A DNA stretch of 64,000 bases from Geosiphon pyriformis (GCA_016748015.1 JAAOMT010000553.1:276838-340837), one strand, 5' to 3'; numbered from the stretch's first letter, positions 11,801 to 23,777 are shown. Numbers and translations: made by a program. The notes: generated by a model from the sequence alone, not told the origin.

Positions 11801-12679
11801 AATAATTACAAGTAAAAAAGATTAATATACACACTAAATTAAACTTACATTAAAAATAAAGCAAAATTATGTATTTCTTAAATGACTTATCTATCACAAA
11901 ATTCAATAAGCCAATTAATTCTAAAATATCTGATTCTTTTGAAATTCTAAATGAAGCTTTATTTATGCAAACTCGCTAAAATTTTATTCAAAAAATTTAA
12001 CTTTTATGTAACAATATTATAAATGTCGTGAAACCCAAATTGACGACAATGAGGTGTATCATTCAATAAATTCAGTATTATATAGAAAAAATTTTTATCA
12101 ATCCTCTCAGTCTGACAGGTTTTTACGGAGATTTTTTTACCAAAAACGATGACCCAACCCTTTGTTTGTTAGCTGACAATCCCCAGGAAAATTTGATCGC
12201 ATTTAAATTCAACATTTTAATTTGTGACACTATTGTTATTTTCACGGTCATCCTTACAGATATAGATCTGAAAAAGCCAAGGGGAAAAAAAAATTCCAAA
12301 TATATGTAAAATTTGCCCAGCCAATTAGTTCTAGGCCATTTACAAAAATGGCCTAGACCGTTGGTTTGTTAAAATTCAATCCTTAATAATACTGCGGCTC
12401 ACTTTGAGATATTAGTAGATAAAGTGGCTTTTTTTTCGAGTCACAAGTGGATTTTTTAATCCCTTTTTTCTGACTATCAGTCGTTGAAAAAACTTCAGAG
12501 CTTCTTAACCAACAACAATCTTTTATAAAGTTCACCAAAATACTTGTAATTTTCATTCTTTTTTTTTTTTAAAGAAAAAACTGACGCCTAAGAACCCAAA
12601 CTAATTTGACTATAGATAATTTATTTTTCTATTATAAGTCTCTCAGACCACCTGCCCTCAAACCAAAAAGTGCCCAATA
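11800..12679. other. Intergenic, upstream of OTU gene
   Basis: Composition shifts from near-pure A/T to normal at about 12020, marking the edge of the gene island. No gene is seen. It holds a perfect hairpin (12330-12357) and the probable promoter and 5' leader of the OTU gene. Confidence 0.5.
12330..12357. repeat. 12-bp perfect inverted repeat (hairpin, 4-nt loop)
   Basis: TCTAGGCCATTT and its exact reverse complement flank the loop ACAA. Short CCAA/TTGG steps (12321-12324, 12361-12364) could extend the structure. It stands 323 bp upstream of the OTU gene ATG. Confidence 0.8.
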
Positions 12680-14491
12680 ATGGGTAAAAATAAAGGAAAT
12701 AAAAAAAATAAGCAGCAGCAACAGAATGGCGGTAAGAATAGTCGACGAAGAAATGCACATCCCGCTGTTCCTCGGAAAGAATATCAATTACGTGGTCGAC
12801 GCACAAGACGAAAGGACTGGACAGCCGACGATTATGAAAACAATAGGCAGCAATTAATACTACAACTAAAACAACACGGCCTATATTGCAAAGACATTGT
12901 AGGCGATGGTAATTGCCTGTTTCGCTCATTGTCTGATCAATATTATGGAAATCCGAAGCAACACCCTAAAATTCGACTTGAGGTATGTGAATATCTGGAA
13001 GCTCACCGAGATCATTTTCAATATTTTGTTGAGGATGACGTTCCTTTTGACGATCATATCGTGCTCATGAAGCAACAAGGAACATATGGGGGAAATATGG
13101 AGCTCGTCGGGTTTGCACAACTGCACCGTGTCGACATTAAAGTCTATCAGCCTGGGAGGGTATATGTAATAAAAGGTGAAGATATATTTAATGGAAGAGA
13201 GGAGATCATTCCTGATTTTAACACAGAGAAGGAGACACTTCATATAGCATATCATAGCTGGGAGCATTATAGCTCTGTAAGAAACATTGGTGGTCCTCAT
13301 GAAGGTGCCCCTAAAATTGAAGCAACACCTGCAAATATGGCGCCACCCATTAATTCACCACCAACACCTGATACTCCGTCGTCTCCTAACCCTAAAGAGG
13401 ATGATGCTAACAAATATGTTGAATATATCGAGCACGACGACATCAATGAGTATAAGACGTTCTCGCCAGACACAACGTACGAAATTCCGGTTATTTGCAA
13501 TAAGGATCACGTTGAAATCGAAAACCATTCAGAAATGGTGGAGCCAATTAATGGTCTCCAAGAAGAAATACAAAATATTGAAGCTCCAAATAAGGACGAT
13601 CAAAAAGAAGAACAAGAGGAAGAAGAAGAAGAAGAAGAAGAAGAAGAAGCAGAAGAAGAAGAAAGCAAATATGATGTAAAAAGCCATTATAAAACTACGG
13701 CAAGTGATTTCGTTAACGCTCGTACTGTCGATTATCCATCCTCAAGTTCATCAACCCCAATCCCCGATGACGATGATACAATATCGGCCGTTTCCTCACA
13801 TTCGCAAACTTCATCAACAACAGTAGAAACAATTATTCAACAAGAAGAGGAAGAGGAAGTACAAATACAAGTGGAGCCTTCACCTCAATTGGAAATCGAA
13901 TACTTCGATGCAGCCACTGCCAATGATTCGTTTCTACCTCGAGAGCTCACCCCGGTGCCTGGTGTTAATAGTAAAAAAGCTAACCAAGTTTTGGAGAATG
14001 TTGATTTTCTCCAGCAACGACGTGTTCTCAATACCTTAAATATCTCAATCATAACACCTGGCTCGTCACCTCAACATTCCGCTTCCTCATCACCTATCGT
14101 GTCGCCTCAACATTCTGCTTCCTCATCACCTATTATTTCTCGATTATCACCAACGAAACGACAACATTCAATAGATCTAACGGACGATAATCAAAAGGAA
14201 TTTTTAATCGAGAAAAATACCAAACGAAACAAGCACAATTCAATATCATCTATTGGTAGTGATGCAATAATGTCGTCACAACTAACGCAGTCAATGTCTA
14301 AAAAACAGCGACGACAAGCCAAGAAAAAACAACGAAATAAAGAACAAGTTTACTCTGGAGACCCGCCTTCCAATCTAAACAATAAAAAGAATAAGAACAA
14401 GGGGATCGGAGGTAATGGTAAACGAAGGGAACGAGATACCGTGGCAATTAATGTCCAACCCGTTCCCCAAATGCAACAACTGTACATTTAA
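12680..14491 (+). CDS. OTU-domain deubiquitinase, OTUD3-like
   Basis: A single-exon protein of 603 aa. A Lys/Gln/Asn-rich basic N-terminus (1-45) precedes an OTU cysteine-protease fold (about 60-205). The catalytic loop is GDGNCLFRSL (Asp76, Cys79), followed by VEDDVPF, the GTYGGN segment and the catalytic His in WEHYSSVR (His196). Motif order and spacing match the OTUD3 branch, which removes ubiquitin chains. The C-terminal two thirds is low complexity: a run of about 15 Glu near residues 314-330 encoded by a GAA tract (13614-13663), an imperfect Ser/Pro repeat (QHSASSSPI, twice), and a Lys/Arg-rich end that may be a nuclear signal. It converges with the small gene on the minus strand. Length polymorphism in the GAA tract is likely. 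Confidence 0.9.
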   Translation: MGKNKGNKKNKQQQQNGGKNSRRRNAHPAVPRKEYQLRGRRTRRKDWTADDYENNRQQLILQLKQHGLYCKDIVGDGNCLFRSLSDQYYGNPKQHPKIRLEVCEYLEAHRDHFQYFVEDDVPFDDHIVLMKQQGTYGGNMELVGFAQLHRVDIKVYQPGRVYVIKGEDIFNGREEIIPDFNTEKETLHIAYHSWEHYSSVRNIGGPHEGAPKIEATPANMAPPINSPPTPDTPSSPNPKEDDANKYVEYIEHDDINEYKTFSPDTTYEIPVICNKDHVEIENHSEMVEPINGLQEEIQNIEAPNKDDQKEEQEEEEEEEEEEEAEEEESKYDVKSHYKTTASDFVNARTVDYPSSSSSTPIPDDDDTISAVSSHSQTSSTTVETIIQQEEEEEVQIQVEPSPQLEIEYFDAATANDSFLPRELTPVPGVNSKKANQVLENVDFLQQRRVLNTLNISIITPGSSPQHSASSSPIVSPQHSASSSPIISRLSPTKRQHSIDLTDDNQKEFLIEKNTKRNKHNSISSIGSDAIMSSQLTQSMSKKQRRQAKKKQRNKEQVYSGDPPSNLNNKKNKNKGIGGNGKRRERDTVAINVQPVPQMQQLYI

Positions 14492-15214
14492 AAGAAAAAT
14501 TATTATCATCATTATTATTATTATTATTATTATATCATTTGCATTTGGGAGCATATTTTTGGAATTCATTTCTTGCTAGGATATTTAATAAAAATTACCA
14601 ATTAGAGAAGATAAATAATAGTATTAACTTGTTAGAAAAAGTATAATATATATAATTTTCGCCCTGGGGGCTTCAACCAACTAAATTTTTAATTTTCTGT
14701 TCCTTTATCTACTAAGTTTATTGAAAGTGGTTGTCATTTGCTCATATTTACTCTTGAAGCATAATTTAGTTTCTTGACCGTCCTTGCCGATAGTTTTTTC
14801 ACATTTCAAAAATAATTTAAATTTGCAGGTTTGTGAATGACGAAATAAAATTTAGCTCGATAGCGTCGGTGTAGCAAAAAATTTAATTTAAAAGGTATCA
14901 AAAGGTATCAGCTCAATTTCTTGATTGATAGATTTCAAGATTTCTTTTTATATAATCATATTTTGGGTTGAAAGAGTTCTCAAAATTACTAACAAAAATT
15001 CTATTTAATTCTTTTCAAATAAGAATTAATCAAATATCAAGATATCTCACTCTTTAACCTCCAAGTCGCTAATGACTTCTACAGCTACTTGGAGATTCTT
15101 TTTTAACATTTCATCAAATACATTTTGCAAAATCGGCATTTCTAATAATATCATAATTATTAGTAAGCCTTCACCAAAACGGAACTTAAAAATTGCTTTC
15201 TACCGGCCCGACCC
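14492..15214. other. Convergent 3' intergenic region
   Basis: Contains a TTA microsatellite (about 14508-14536) and a direct repeat AAAGGTATC at about 14891-14909. No gene is seen. It holds the 3' ends and terminators of the OTU gene (+) and the small gene (-). Confidence 0.5.
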
Positions 15215-15734
15215 TCAATCACCTTGATCTTTAATATCGAGACGGTTTAATGTGTGTAAAGCTACTTCTAGATCCCTGTTTAAGGTGTTGGATACTTTTT
15301 CTACAATTTGTGATCCTGAAAGACATCGGACTTGCGGATTACCCTCAACAGAAAATTAAAAATTAAAAAACAAAAACGCTCCCCATAATACCTTGGTCAT
15401 TAACTTGCTCCGTCTTACTTATGTCTTTCTCGTTGCTTTTGCATTTATTTCTTGGATTGGCTTTTCCATATGTTTTTAAATGAGGAATCAAACCACCCAT
15501 CATTGTATCTAGCTTTTCAAGCAGAGATTGATTTTTATGCTTAAGAGCCTTATTTGGTTTTTTTTTCCCATTTTTTGAAGGTTTGGAGTTCAAATTCGAT
15601 TTCGAGATAACGGGTGGAGTGGAAATAAAAGAGCATGAGCTAAGCTTTGTGCGTGGGATACCTGAGGAACGAGAGGTTCTGGAAGAGTTAGATACGCGGT
15701 TTGCACGTGTAGTTTTAATTTTCTGAGGAGGCAT
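15215..15734 (-). CDS. Small hypothetical basic protein, two exons
   Basis: Reading the minus strand from ATG at 15734 (MPPQKIKTTRANR) gives an exon to 15405, a 61-nt intron 15404-15344 (GTTAAT...GAG) and a second exon 15343-15215 ending TGA, about 152 aa in all. The N-terminal half is Ser/Lys/Arg-rich and probably disordered. The C-terminal half has amphipathic helices (SLLEKLDTMMGG; QIVEKVSNTLNRDLEV) that look like a coiled-coil or dimerisation segment. I do not recognise the family. Without the splice the frame ends at SVFVF. The splice is preferred because it joins a well-composed, charged C-terminus. An upstream in-frame ATG at 15746 would add four residues. It diverges from the permease gene with under 200 bp between. 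Confidence 0.55.
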
Positions 15735-15930
15735 TTGAAGTAACAAAAATCGTTCGTAAATTTTGTAGATCTAATCAAATTCCCTGACTCACAAGCCACT
15801 TTTGGTGATTACTCAGGAACTGTAGCATTGGCTATTTTCTAAAAGGCTGAAGCTCTAAATTATAGAATTTAATTTATTCTTTGAGACGTTTCCCTGAACG
15901 CCTCAAAATAACATATTATCATTTATCTCC
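15735..15930. promoter_or_regulatory. Short shared divergent promoter region
   Basis: 196 bp separate the ATG of the minus-strand small gene (15734) from the ATG of the permease (15931). Both promoters must lie here or overlap the neighbouring genes. No specific factor site is recognised. Confidence 0.4.
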
Positions 15931-18283
15931 ATGTCCTTTTCAAATAACGCAGGACTTACAGTTATATATGAAGCTTCGGAACAAGAGAGTGTAAATAGTA
16001 GTGCCTTAGAATTAGATAATTTACATAAGAAAGAAGATGTAGTAGAATATGTTGAAAATGACGATGAAGAGGAATATAATGAAGATAGTGACCAACAAAC
16101 TTTCCTACAACAAACCACCAACGGTAAAGTAACCACGGGTGCACGTACGCGTCGACAGAGTGATATTTTTGATTTTGATGATGAACACCTGTTCCCGCTC
16201 TCACTCACTGAAACACAACGACGTCCTACACACCTTGAGAAGGAGGTTACCTTTTGGAACGGAGTTAGTTTAGTCGTAGGTTTAATGATTGGTTCTGGGA
16301 TATTTGCTTCTCCCGGGCCAGTAGCTCAACATGCGGGTTCAGTTGGGATGTCTTTAGTGGTCTGGGTGGCCTGCGGTTTGTTGGCTTGTACTGGAGCGTT
16401 GTCGTATGCCGAATTAGGGGCCGAGATTCCCTTGTCTGGTGGAGATCATGCTTATTTGTCACATGCATACGGGAGTCTCCCAGCATTTTTATTCAGCTGG
16501 ACTGCAATTACGTGTCTGAAGGTTCGTGGTCCCTCTTGTTTATTCTTTCAGATCGGTCAGTTTTAGGATATTTCAGATTTTATATATCTAATTCTCTGTT
16601 TTTTTTTTCAACAGCCGGGAGGTAACGCAATTGTAGCGATGATATTTGCCGAATACATTAATCGTATAATATACCACACCACTTTCGAAAAAGAATCAGA
16701 TCATCCTACTGATAAAACTCATCAATGGTTTAACAAATTAACAGCTTCAGCTTGTATACTACTTATTTCCTTTATCAACGCCTACAGTGTTCGACTTGCT
16801 ACACGTACACAGGATTTCTTTACAGCTTTGAAATTGATTGCGCTAGCAGTTATTGCCATAATTGGATTTGTTGTATTAGGAAAGGGTGGGTTGACAAAGA
16901 ACTTTCAAGGGGACTTATTCGCGGGTAGTTCAACTGAGATGGGGGATTATGCATTGGCATTTTACTCAGGTTGGTAACTTTATCTCAAATTTTATGTATT
17001 GGGAATGGAGGCCTGGTTTAAACCACCTAAAAAGATTAGAAAGTTTAGTTAAAGTATTCATGGTAGGAGTGTAGTGGCGATGAGTTTCCTCTAGTTACCG
17101 ATAGTTTTTGTATTGACTCAAATTCGAAGTTTGATTGAAAAATAGGGCTATGGGCGTACGATGGCTGGTGAGTACATGAAAAAAAGGAAAGAAGAAGGGA
17201 AGAGAGAGATTTGGTGTCAGCAGCTGATGAAACATAAACCGAATCATTCCTATACATTTATAACTTTCTCCTCCTAATTTTAGGAATAATGTGAATTTTG
17301 TTGCTGGTGAAATGAAGAATCCTGCTCGGGATCTACCACGAGTAATCATGTTTGGTCTGCCTTTAGTAATACTATGTTATTTGCTTGCAAATATCGCATA
17401 TTATGCGGTACTACCTAACACAGTTGTCACGAATACAAACACGATTGCGCTGGTACGCTGAGTTTTCTATTCTGATAATAACCTTCTTAGTTCGTTTTTA
17501 ATTCATCTTTTTTAATAGGACTTTGGTAGAAAAATGTTTGGCACAACGGGTGGTATACTATTTGCACTATGTGTAGCAGCTAGTTGTTTTGGAGCAGCAA
17601 ATGGTAGTATATTTACGGGTGGGCGTGTGATCTACGTGGCAAGTCGCGAAGGATATTTACCAGCGATATTTGGGAAAATTCATTCCACTTGGAACACCCC
17701 TACTGCTGCATTAGCCATGCAAGCGTCTTTTACCATTGTCATGATAATTGCCGGAACTTTCGAAGCTTTGATCAATTTTTATTCGATAGCAGCTTGGGTG
17801 TTTTATTTTCTGACATCTTTTGGGCTACTAATTTTACGTTGGAGAGAACCCAATTTGCCAAGGTAGGCGACCCGATGTAAATCCAGTTCAGATTCCTAAA
17901 TTCTTTATTAATGTTTGCGATCTTCCTCCAGGCCATACCGCGTATGGATAAGCACCCCGATAATATTTTGCTGCGTAGCTGTATTTTTGGTAGTAATGCC
18001 ATTCATTCGTGTTCCATTAGAGTCACTTGCTGCATTAGGGTTTATTTTGGCTGGAATTCCGATCTGGCTGATTCGAGTGCATCAAAACACGTTTTCTTTC
18101 CAAGGTCAGCAATCATATATCAAATTTTCCTTATTTCCGTTTTTATAGTGATTTATTAATCAAATATTGAATCTCATATACCAACCAGCATTTAAAAACT
18201 TCATCCATTATATTTCACAAAGCTTACGAGTGTGGCATACAAGCCACGAGTATCATAAACAGGAAACCGTAGAAATGACTTAG
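15931..18283 (+). CDS. APC-superfamily amino-acid permease (LAT / methionine-permease type), seven exons
   Basis: Exons joined by hand: 15931-16521, 16615-16969, 17146-17167, 17284-17452, 17519-17862, 17932-18104, 18189-18283. All junctions are GT-AG and the product is 582 aa in one frame. An acidic cytosolic N-terminus (about 1-100) precedes about 12 membrane segments. TM1 carries VVGLMIGSGIFASPGPV, the unwound substrate-binding helix of LAT/APC transporters. FYSGLWAYDGWNNVNF is assembled across the 22-nt third exon, followed by GEMKNPARDLPR. The likely role is proton- or sodium-coupled or exchange transport of neutral amino acids such as methionine at the plasma membrane or vacuole; substrate is inferred from family only. 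It converges on the signal peptide peptidase gene. Confidence 0.9.
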
Positions 18284-18688
18284 CATCTAATCATAATGCA
18301 TTTTTTAGTACATATAGATTCTCGGTGTTTATTTAAATAGATCGATATACCAAGTAAAATGGGAATCTCATCTAAGATTCTGATTCTTGCTGGTGTTTTT
18401 CACTCTCAAAAACAAAATCTATGCATGAAAATAAATTAGTGCCGAAATAGCCTTTGTGTTATCCTTTCATTTTGTTTTTAAAATTTGTCGTGATATCTAA
18501 ATAAAATCATCATTTAAACAAAAAAAGGAAATGTAAAATTTATTCTATACGATGAAATGGCAAAATAAACAAAATTAAAAATGTCCAGACACTATTATTA
18601 ATTAAAATAGAGAATAACAAAATAATCTATTTTTTTAAACTCTAAAAACGTTCCCCTTATATGCATTGCTTTACTAAATGATCACACA
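18284..18688. other. Convergent 3' intergenic region
   Basis: About 400 bp of AT-rich sequence between the permease stop (+) and the signal peptide peptidase stop (-). It includes AATAAA-like signals on both strands. No gene is seen. Confidence 0.5.
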
Positions 18689-20378
18689 TCACCCAGTCTT
18701 TTTTTTCGAACTCTTCTTGCTTTTCCGACTCTTGCCTCCTGTTGGAACAGAAGATGATGTTCCAGAAGGCTCTATCTCAACATAGTCCTCTTCGGTTGCA
18801 CTGACCACCACCGATTTATCTTTATCGTCATCTTCAGTGGTTTCATCGCTAGTTTCTTTTTTAATTTTCAACGCTTTGTCACTTGGACTTGTTTCGCTTT
18901 CTTTCTTTTTGCTGTTCTTTTTCTTCTTTTTTTCTTCCTCGACTGCTTTCTTATTCTTTTTAACCTCATCAGAATCCGAAGAATAATTGAATAATTCTTT
19001 CAGTTGCCCTTTTATCAGACCGGTAATTAAAACAGAAAAGATACAAGCTGGGGACAAGTATAATAATGCTGGTTGTGCAGCTTTGAAAGTGTGCATTACA
19101 AGGATCGTTGTTAGGAGACCAAGAATGTAGGCTGTAAAACAGCTATTAAAGTAGGTAGTCTGGAATAAAGAGTGGCGACTGGCGTTTGGATTCTTTTTTA
19201 TGTAAAGATAATGATCGAAGCGTAGACATAAGGCCACGTAGATTCCTGATAAAATTGGTAGAGGCAGGCGGAAATGTAAAAAATTCAATTTCACACAATA
19301 ATATTTAGATATTAACATGAAAAGTAGATAGATTTAAAAGTACCTGGTACCACAATATCTCCTAATCCAAGCATTGTGAATTGTAATGGCTCATCAGGAC
19401 CTAGGCCAAATATTTGCTTTGGCCATACGACTTTAATGGGTGCATCAAAACTTTTGGCAACGGTGACCATGACCTCAGTACCAAATACCCAAAAGACATC
19501 GTAAAAAAATAGACCGCTCAACAAAATCATCCCTGTCTTGAACGAATCCAATGAAAGCATTTGAATGCCATTAAAGGCGAATGCGAGACCAAACACGTTT
19601 GATGCAATCCAATTCTTCGTGGCAATGTAATACCCGGTTAATATGAAGGAAAAAATCAACGAGCCAAAATGTATCAGCGAGAAATTTGCTTTGTAGATTT
19701 CTAATTGACGAAATTTTCAATTAGTTTATAAACTCAATATTTTATGAAGTCACTTGTAGGCTTCTTACCTTTTGATTTTTTACTCAAGGTAAATTTATAG
19801 GAGGTAACCTTAATTTTAGTATAATTTTTCACTATATATACACCCAGAGTAGTAATCGCGATGATACCTAGAAGCGAGAAATAGGCGGTGACGAGATAAT
19901 TCACGTAGTCCCTATTTAATAGTTTGAAAACTAGATAAAGGCTAAATAAGACCCCAGAACCGAAAATCGGGAATAGATATGCATCCTCAGTTGATAGAGA
20001 CTCGGTTGAGTTTTCATCCTCCGATGACGACTCAGTTTCGTGTGGACTCGATGAATTTATTTTTTTTGCTTTCTGATGAGTGATTTAAAATAAAATATTC
20101 AGATTAATGAAAAAAATCCATGTTTATTATCTAGAAAAAGAGTTTTGAAAACAAAAGAGACTTTATAAAAGGTAGATGATGGTCACAGAAAGTTTGCTTT
20201 TAGTTTTTTACAAGATTTAGCTTATTATTTAGGAGTTTGCTTAACTTGCTACAAAAGTCTGTAAGCTCAACTTTTTCCTCACCTTTGGCCATTTTACAGA
20301 GGCAAAAGAGCCATAATATATTGGTGAAACTGCCATTATGCCAAGAGCGAAATAAGCGAGGAATAAACCGAAATCCAT
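18689..20378 (-). CDS. Signal peptide peptidase (intramembrane aspartyl protease), four exons
   Basis: Exons on the minus strand: 20378-20283, 20072-19769, 19700-19344, 19245-18689, all GT-AG, giving 437 aa. The protein has about nine membrane segments. The three signature motifs of the presenilin/SPP family are intact: YD in FFYDVFWVFG (Asp201), GLGD in MLGLGDIVVPG (Asp248), and PAL (about 311-313). The long cytosolic tail (about 330-437) is Lys/Glu/Ser-rich and ends in several Lys residues, plausibly an ER retention signal. SPP cleaves leftover signal peptides and some tail-anchored proteins in the ER membrane. An Asp/Glu/Ser-rich loop (about 35-62) is an unusual insert. The start at 20378 is chosen because it opens directly on a first membrane helix. 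It diverges from the dehydratase gene. Confidence 0.93.
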
Positions 20379-20715
20379 AGTGTTTTTTTGAATGATAATA
20401 TGAAAATTGGGGGAAAAGGTGAAATATTTAAAGCAAACCAATGTGGATGGTGGCGATGTGCCGTTGACAGGCTTATGAATTTGGAAAATTTTATCGATTG
20501 ATGCGTTGTTTACTTTTGATTGGTATTAATAAAGAGTGACAGGAAAAACGATATTCAAACTTTTTATCTATAAAAAGAATAATAGTGATAAAACTAATTG
20601 AACCAAACGCATGGGAAGTATTTAAAGATGAATAATGTCCCACAAGTCCACGTGTGTCCATTGTTATCATCGTTCATTTCACTCAATACTTTGGAATCCC
20701 TACCACCAAAAAAAC
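20379..20715. promoter_or_regulatory. Shared divergent promoter region, SPP / dehydratase
   Basis: 337 bp lie between the two divergent ATGs. The minus-side 5' leader is AT-rich. The frame at the plus side is open upstream to an ATG at 20635, but the downstream ATG at 20716 fits the family N-terminus better. No factor site is recognised. Confidence 0.4.
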
Positions 20716-21811
20716 ATGGCTTATTTCGGAATGCAAGAAATTCCAAATAATGTAAAGCTCGTAATTTCTGACGACCCTCTTCACCCAGCAAATCTAATTC
20801 CTGAATTATGTCGGCTTTTCTATAACTTGGGCTGGGTCACTGGAACTGGGTGAGAAAAAGAAGGCAAAGGTTTTTATTTCGATATCCCTTGCATAACATC
20901 ACTTAATATCCTTGTCTTTGAGTGGTGGAATATCCATAAGGAAAGGGTAAGTCCTCAGGCTCCAGCTGTCATTTTAGCTCAATTAAAACGACTCTAAACA
21001 TTGTAAGATACCACATCTCTAAAATAGTGAAGAAATATTTATAGCACCATCAGGTCAGTTTCAGAGTTCGATTTCTTGGATCTTTTGGTTTTCGTATTCA
21101 ATTAAACATATTTCTCAATTCTCCAGGTGTTCAAAAAGAACGGATCAAACCCTATGATATCTTTGTTCTATCACTTAAAACGCGTCATCCCCTTCGAGTT
21201 CCTAAACTTCTGAAACCCTCGGCGTGTACCCCACTATTTTATAACGCCTATACAATGCGAGATGCCTTTGCTTGTATTCATACTCATTCACAAAATGCAG
21301 TGTTGGCCACATTGTTATATCCAGGTGACACTTTTGAGATAACCCATCAAGAAATGATCAAGGGAATTCAAAGGGGGGGTACTAGAGAGAATTTAAGGTA
21401 TTTTGACAGTTGTGTGGTGCCCATTGTTGAGAATACACCTAAAGAAGAGGATTTGACTGAAAGAATGGCTAAGGTAAGCGTTATTGTAAAGCTGTTTGTT
21501 TCGTGCCATCTATTTTTCATAACTTTCAAATATTCGCTTTGAATTTGAAAAGGCCATGGAAAAGTATCCAGAAACTAACGCTGTTCTGGTGCGACGACAT
21601 GGGGTTTACGTCTGGGGTGGTAGGTCTAATTCTCATGAATTAATCGCTGTTGAATCTTGAGAGCTTTTTACATTAAATCACATCAACAGAGAGTTGGGAA
21701 AAAGCGAAAACTATGACCGAATGCTACGATTATTTGTTCGAGATTGCGATAAAGATGAAAAATTTGGGATTGGATCCTGCGGTAAAACCTTTAGAAGGTA
21801 GTGCAGTCTAA
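20716..21811 (+). CDS. MDE1: Methylthioribulose-1-phosphate dehydratase, six exons with two microexons
   Basis: Exons: 20716-20849, 20923-20946 (24 nt), 21028-21053 (26 nt), 21127-21473, 21553-21619, 21690-21811, giving 239 aa. Class II aldolase/adducin-like fold: GWVTGTGGGISIR near residues 39-51 (built across the first splice), the [12 protein letters not shown] zinc site (His113, His115), the [15 protein letters not shown] catalytic region, and the third zinc His in [10 protein letters not shown]. It dehydrates 5-methylthioribulose-1-phosphate to the diketo intermediate in the cytosolic methionine salvage pathway. Length and motif spacing match fungal and animal (APIP) enzymes. Both microexons encode essential glycine-rich active-site sequence, so they must be spliced in. 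Confidence 0.93.
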
Positions 21812-22959
21812 CTGACTCATGGGAAGCATATGAAAAGCTATAAACCCCACCATCGACAAAGAAGACTCCACTGGCCACCGTTCATATTTCTCTTGTTTGC
21901 AATTCAAAACTTAATTAGGATGAATGTCAAACAATCACACAAAAATCAAATAATATCATTTCTTTATGATATCTAGTGTGAATTCACAAATTTGATGACA
22001 TAGGAATACATATTCCTATTAATTGTTAATAATTTTCCCAAGTATATTGCATTAAAAAAATCCAACCTAACTGTGACCTCAAATGGCTTTCAATTAAAAT
22101 GGTTGGTTTACATCTTGGTTAGCTCAGGATTCCTCACAAGTCTCAGAAAAAATGCCTCCTTATGTCAACAAAAATTTTGTGAAAACCAAATTGGAAATTT
22201 ATTCAACAAAAAGCCACAATTGCCAAAATTAAGTAAATTTTCAAAAAATCCAGTTAGATTAGATACTCTGGAATATTTTGATAAACCTCAAATTTAGAAA
22301 TCATTCGTAATGAGAAATTTCTTAAAATATGTAAAATATTGGACAGAACAGACCCGACTAGATTAAATAAATAAATAAAGCATTATTAAATTATGATAAT
22401 TTGAAAACCGAAAAAATTATTAAAATAAATAAATAAATAAAATAAATAAATAAATAAAATTTTATCAATCAAAGATCAAATTTACCATAAATGAAAAAAA
22501 ATAATATCTATATAGATTTATATATTATTTATTTATTTATTTATTTAATTATATTGATTAATTTGAAAAAATATTTATTTATTTTAAATAACAATTTTGA
22601 AATATTTATTGTAATAATTTTTTTGTGATCACATAAATAACAATAACAATAAAAATAAAAATAAAAATAAAAATAAAAATAACAATAACAATAAAAAAAT
22701 AAAAATAAAAACCAAATATATATATATATATATATTTTTCAAATTAATCAATATAATTAATCAATTTAAAATTTGATTATTTTTTGATTTAAAATATTTC
22801 TATGTTAAATATTATCAAGTAGAATCTATTTAAAAATTTTTGATTTTAATATTAGATATTAGACATTAAACGTTAAACATTAGACAAAAATAATAATAAT
22901 AATAATTTTTTTTTAAGAATGATTAAAAAATTAGCTGTTTAATTAAAGTAATAATAATA

Positions 22960-23007
<48 letters not shown>

Positions 23008-23777
23008 TACCCAAGATGATTATTTTTTAGAGTCTCTTTCATTATGGCAGAAATTCATTTAAAATAATTAATTCATAGTTTATTTCTTCAAGAAAAAGGG
23101 AAAAAAAAATTTCGATATATATTTGTATTTGTATTAGTCTTATTCTTTATTTATTAATTATTAAATTTATGACTAACCGAGGTTATGGACTAAATTTATT
23201 TTAAGCAAACCCGTTTTCATTGTGATTATCAAAGGACAAAATAAGAAATCACGGGTTGTGCAGATAATCCTGGGGATCGCGGTTAAAAAGAATTTTGAAA
23301 AATGTACGTGAGAAGTTATCAGTGACAGGGTATTGATTATTTGGGGCTTTAATAGGAAAATTACGAGAGAACTCATCATTCAGGGAATAACTAAAAGCCT
23401 CATGAATGGCTTTAACAATAATTTCGGCTCAAAGCCCAAACTAAACTCTGTTCGTCCCACGATCAACGAGTCAAAATGAGCTTTATTGTATTTACACTAT
23501 ATGTTAAACGACCGGATTTGGTCAGAAATATTCAAAAATTGGCAACTGCCACATGCATTGCCATAAGAAGAAATTCAAGTTGAAAGGGCTTAAATATAAT
23601 TTCTAAGCCTGTTCTTAATATTCGAAATAGTGAGATTTCCTTTACAGGGTGTCAAAGTGGGAATAATTTATTCTTTATAAAAGGAAGTACTTTTGGACCC
23701 AAGAACTCATAAAAAGAAATTTCTCTTCCAAAATCATCTCATTTTTAATAACATTGACAATCTCAAACCCTTTTAAA
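21812..23777. other. Intergenic with simple repeats, no supported gene
   Basis: An open frame at 22073-22297 has weak composition and no family signal. From about 22365 to 23010 the DNA is microsatellite-rich: AAAT units (about 22364-22460), AAATA/AACAAT units (about 22650-22710), a short TA tract (about 22715) and an AAT tract (about 22949-23005). 23040-23770 is ordinary AT-rich sequence, with the promoter of the next gene at its right end. Confidence 0.5.
22949..23005. repeat. AAT trinucleotide microsatellite
   Basis: An almost uninterrupted run of AAT units, 57 bp, with one TAG interruption near 22963. Similar AAT/ATT runs occur at 28726, 37608, 41235 and 54502. Confidence 0.85.

Noticed and set aside
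12621-13300. Minus-strand frames across the OTU gene
   Set aside because: Shadows of the OTU coding frame; the plus-strand protein has intact catalytic motifs.
22073-22297. 74-codon frame downstream of the dehydratase
   Set aside because: Begins with a hydrophobic stretch but has no motif, no upstream promoter signal and lies beside simple repeats. Not enough to call a gene.
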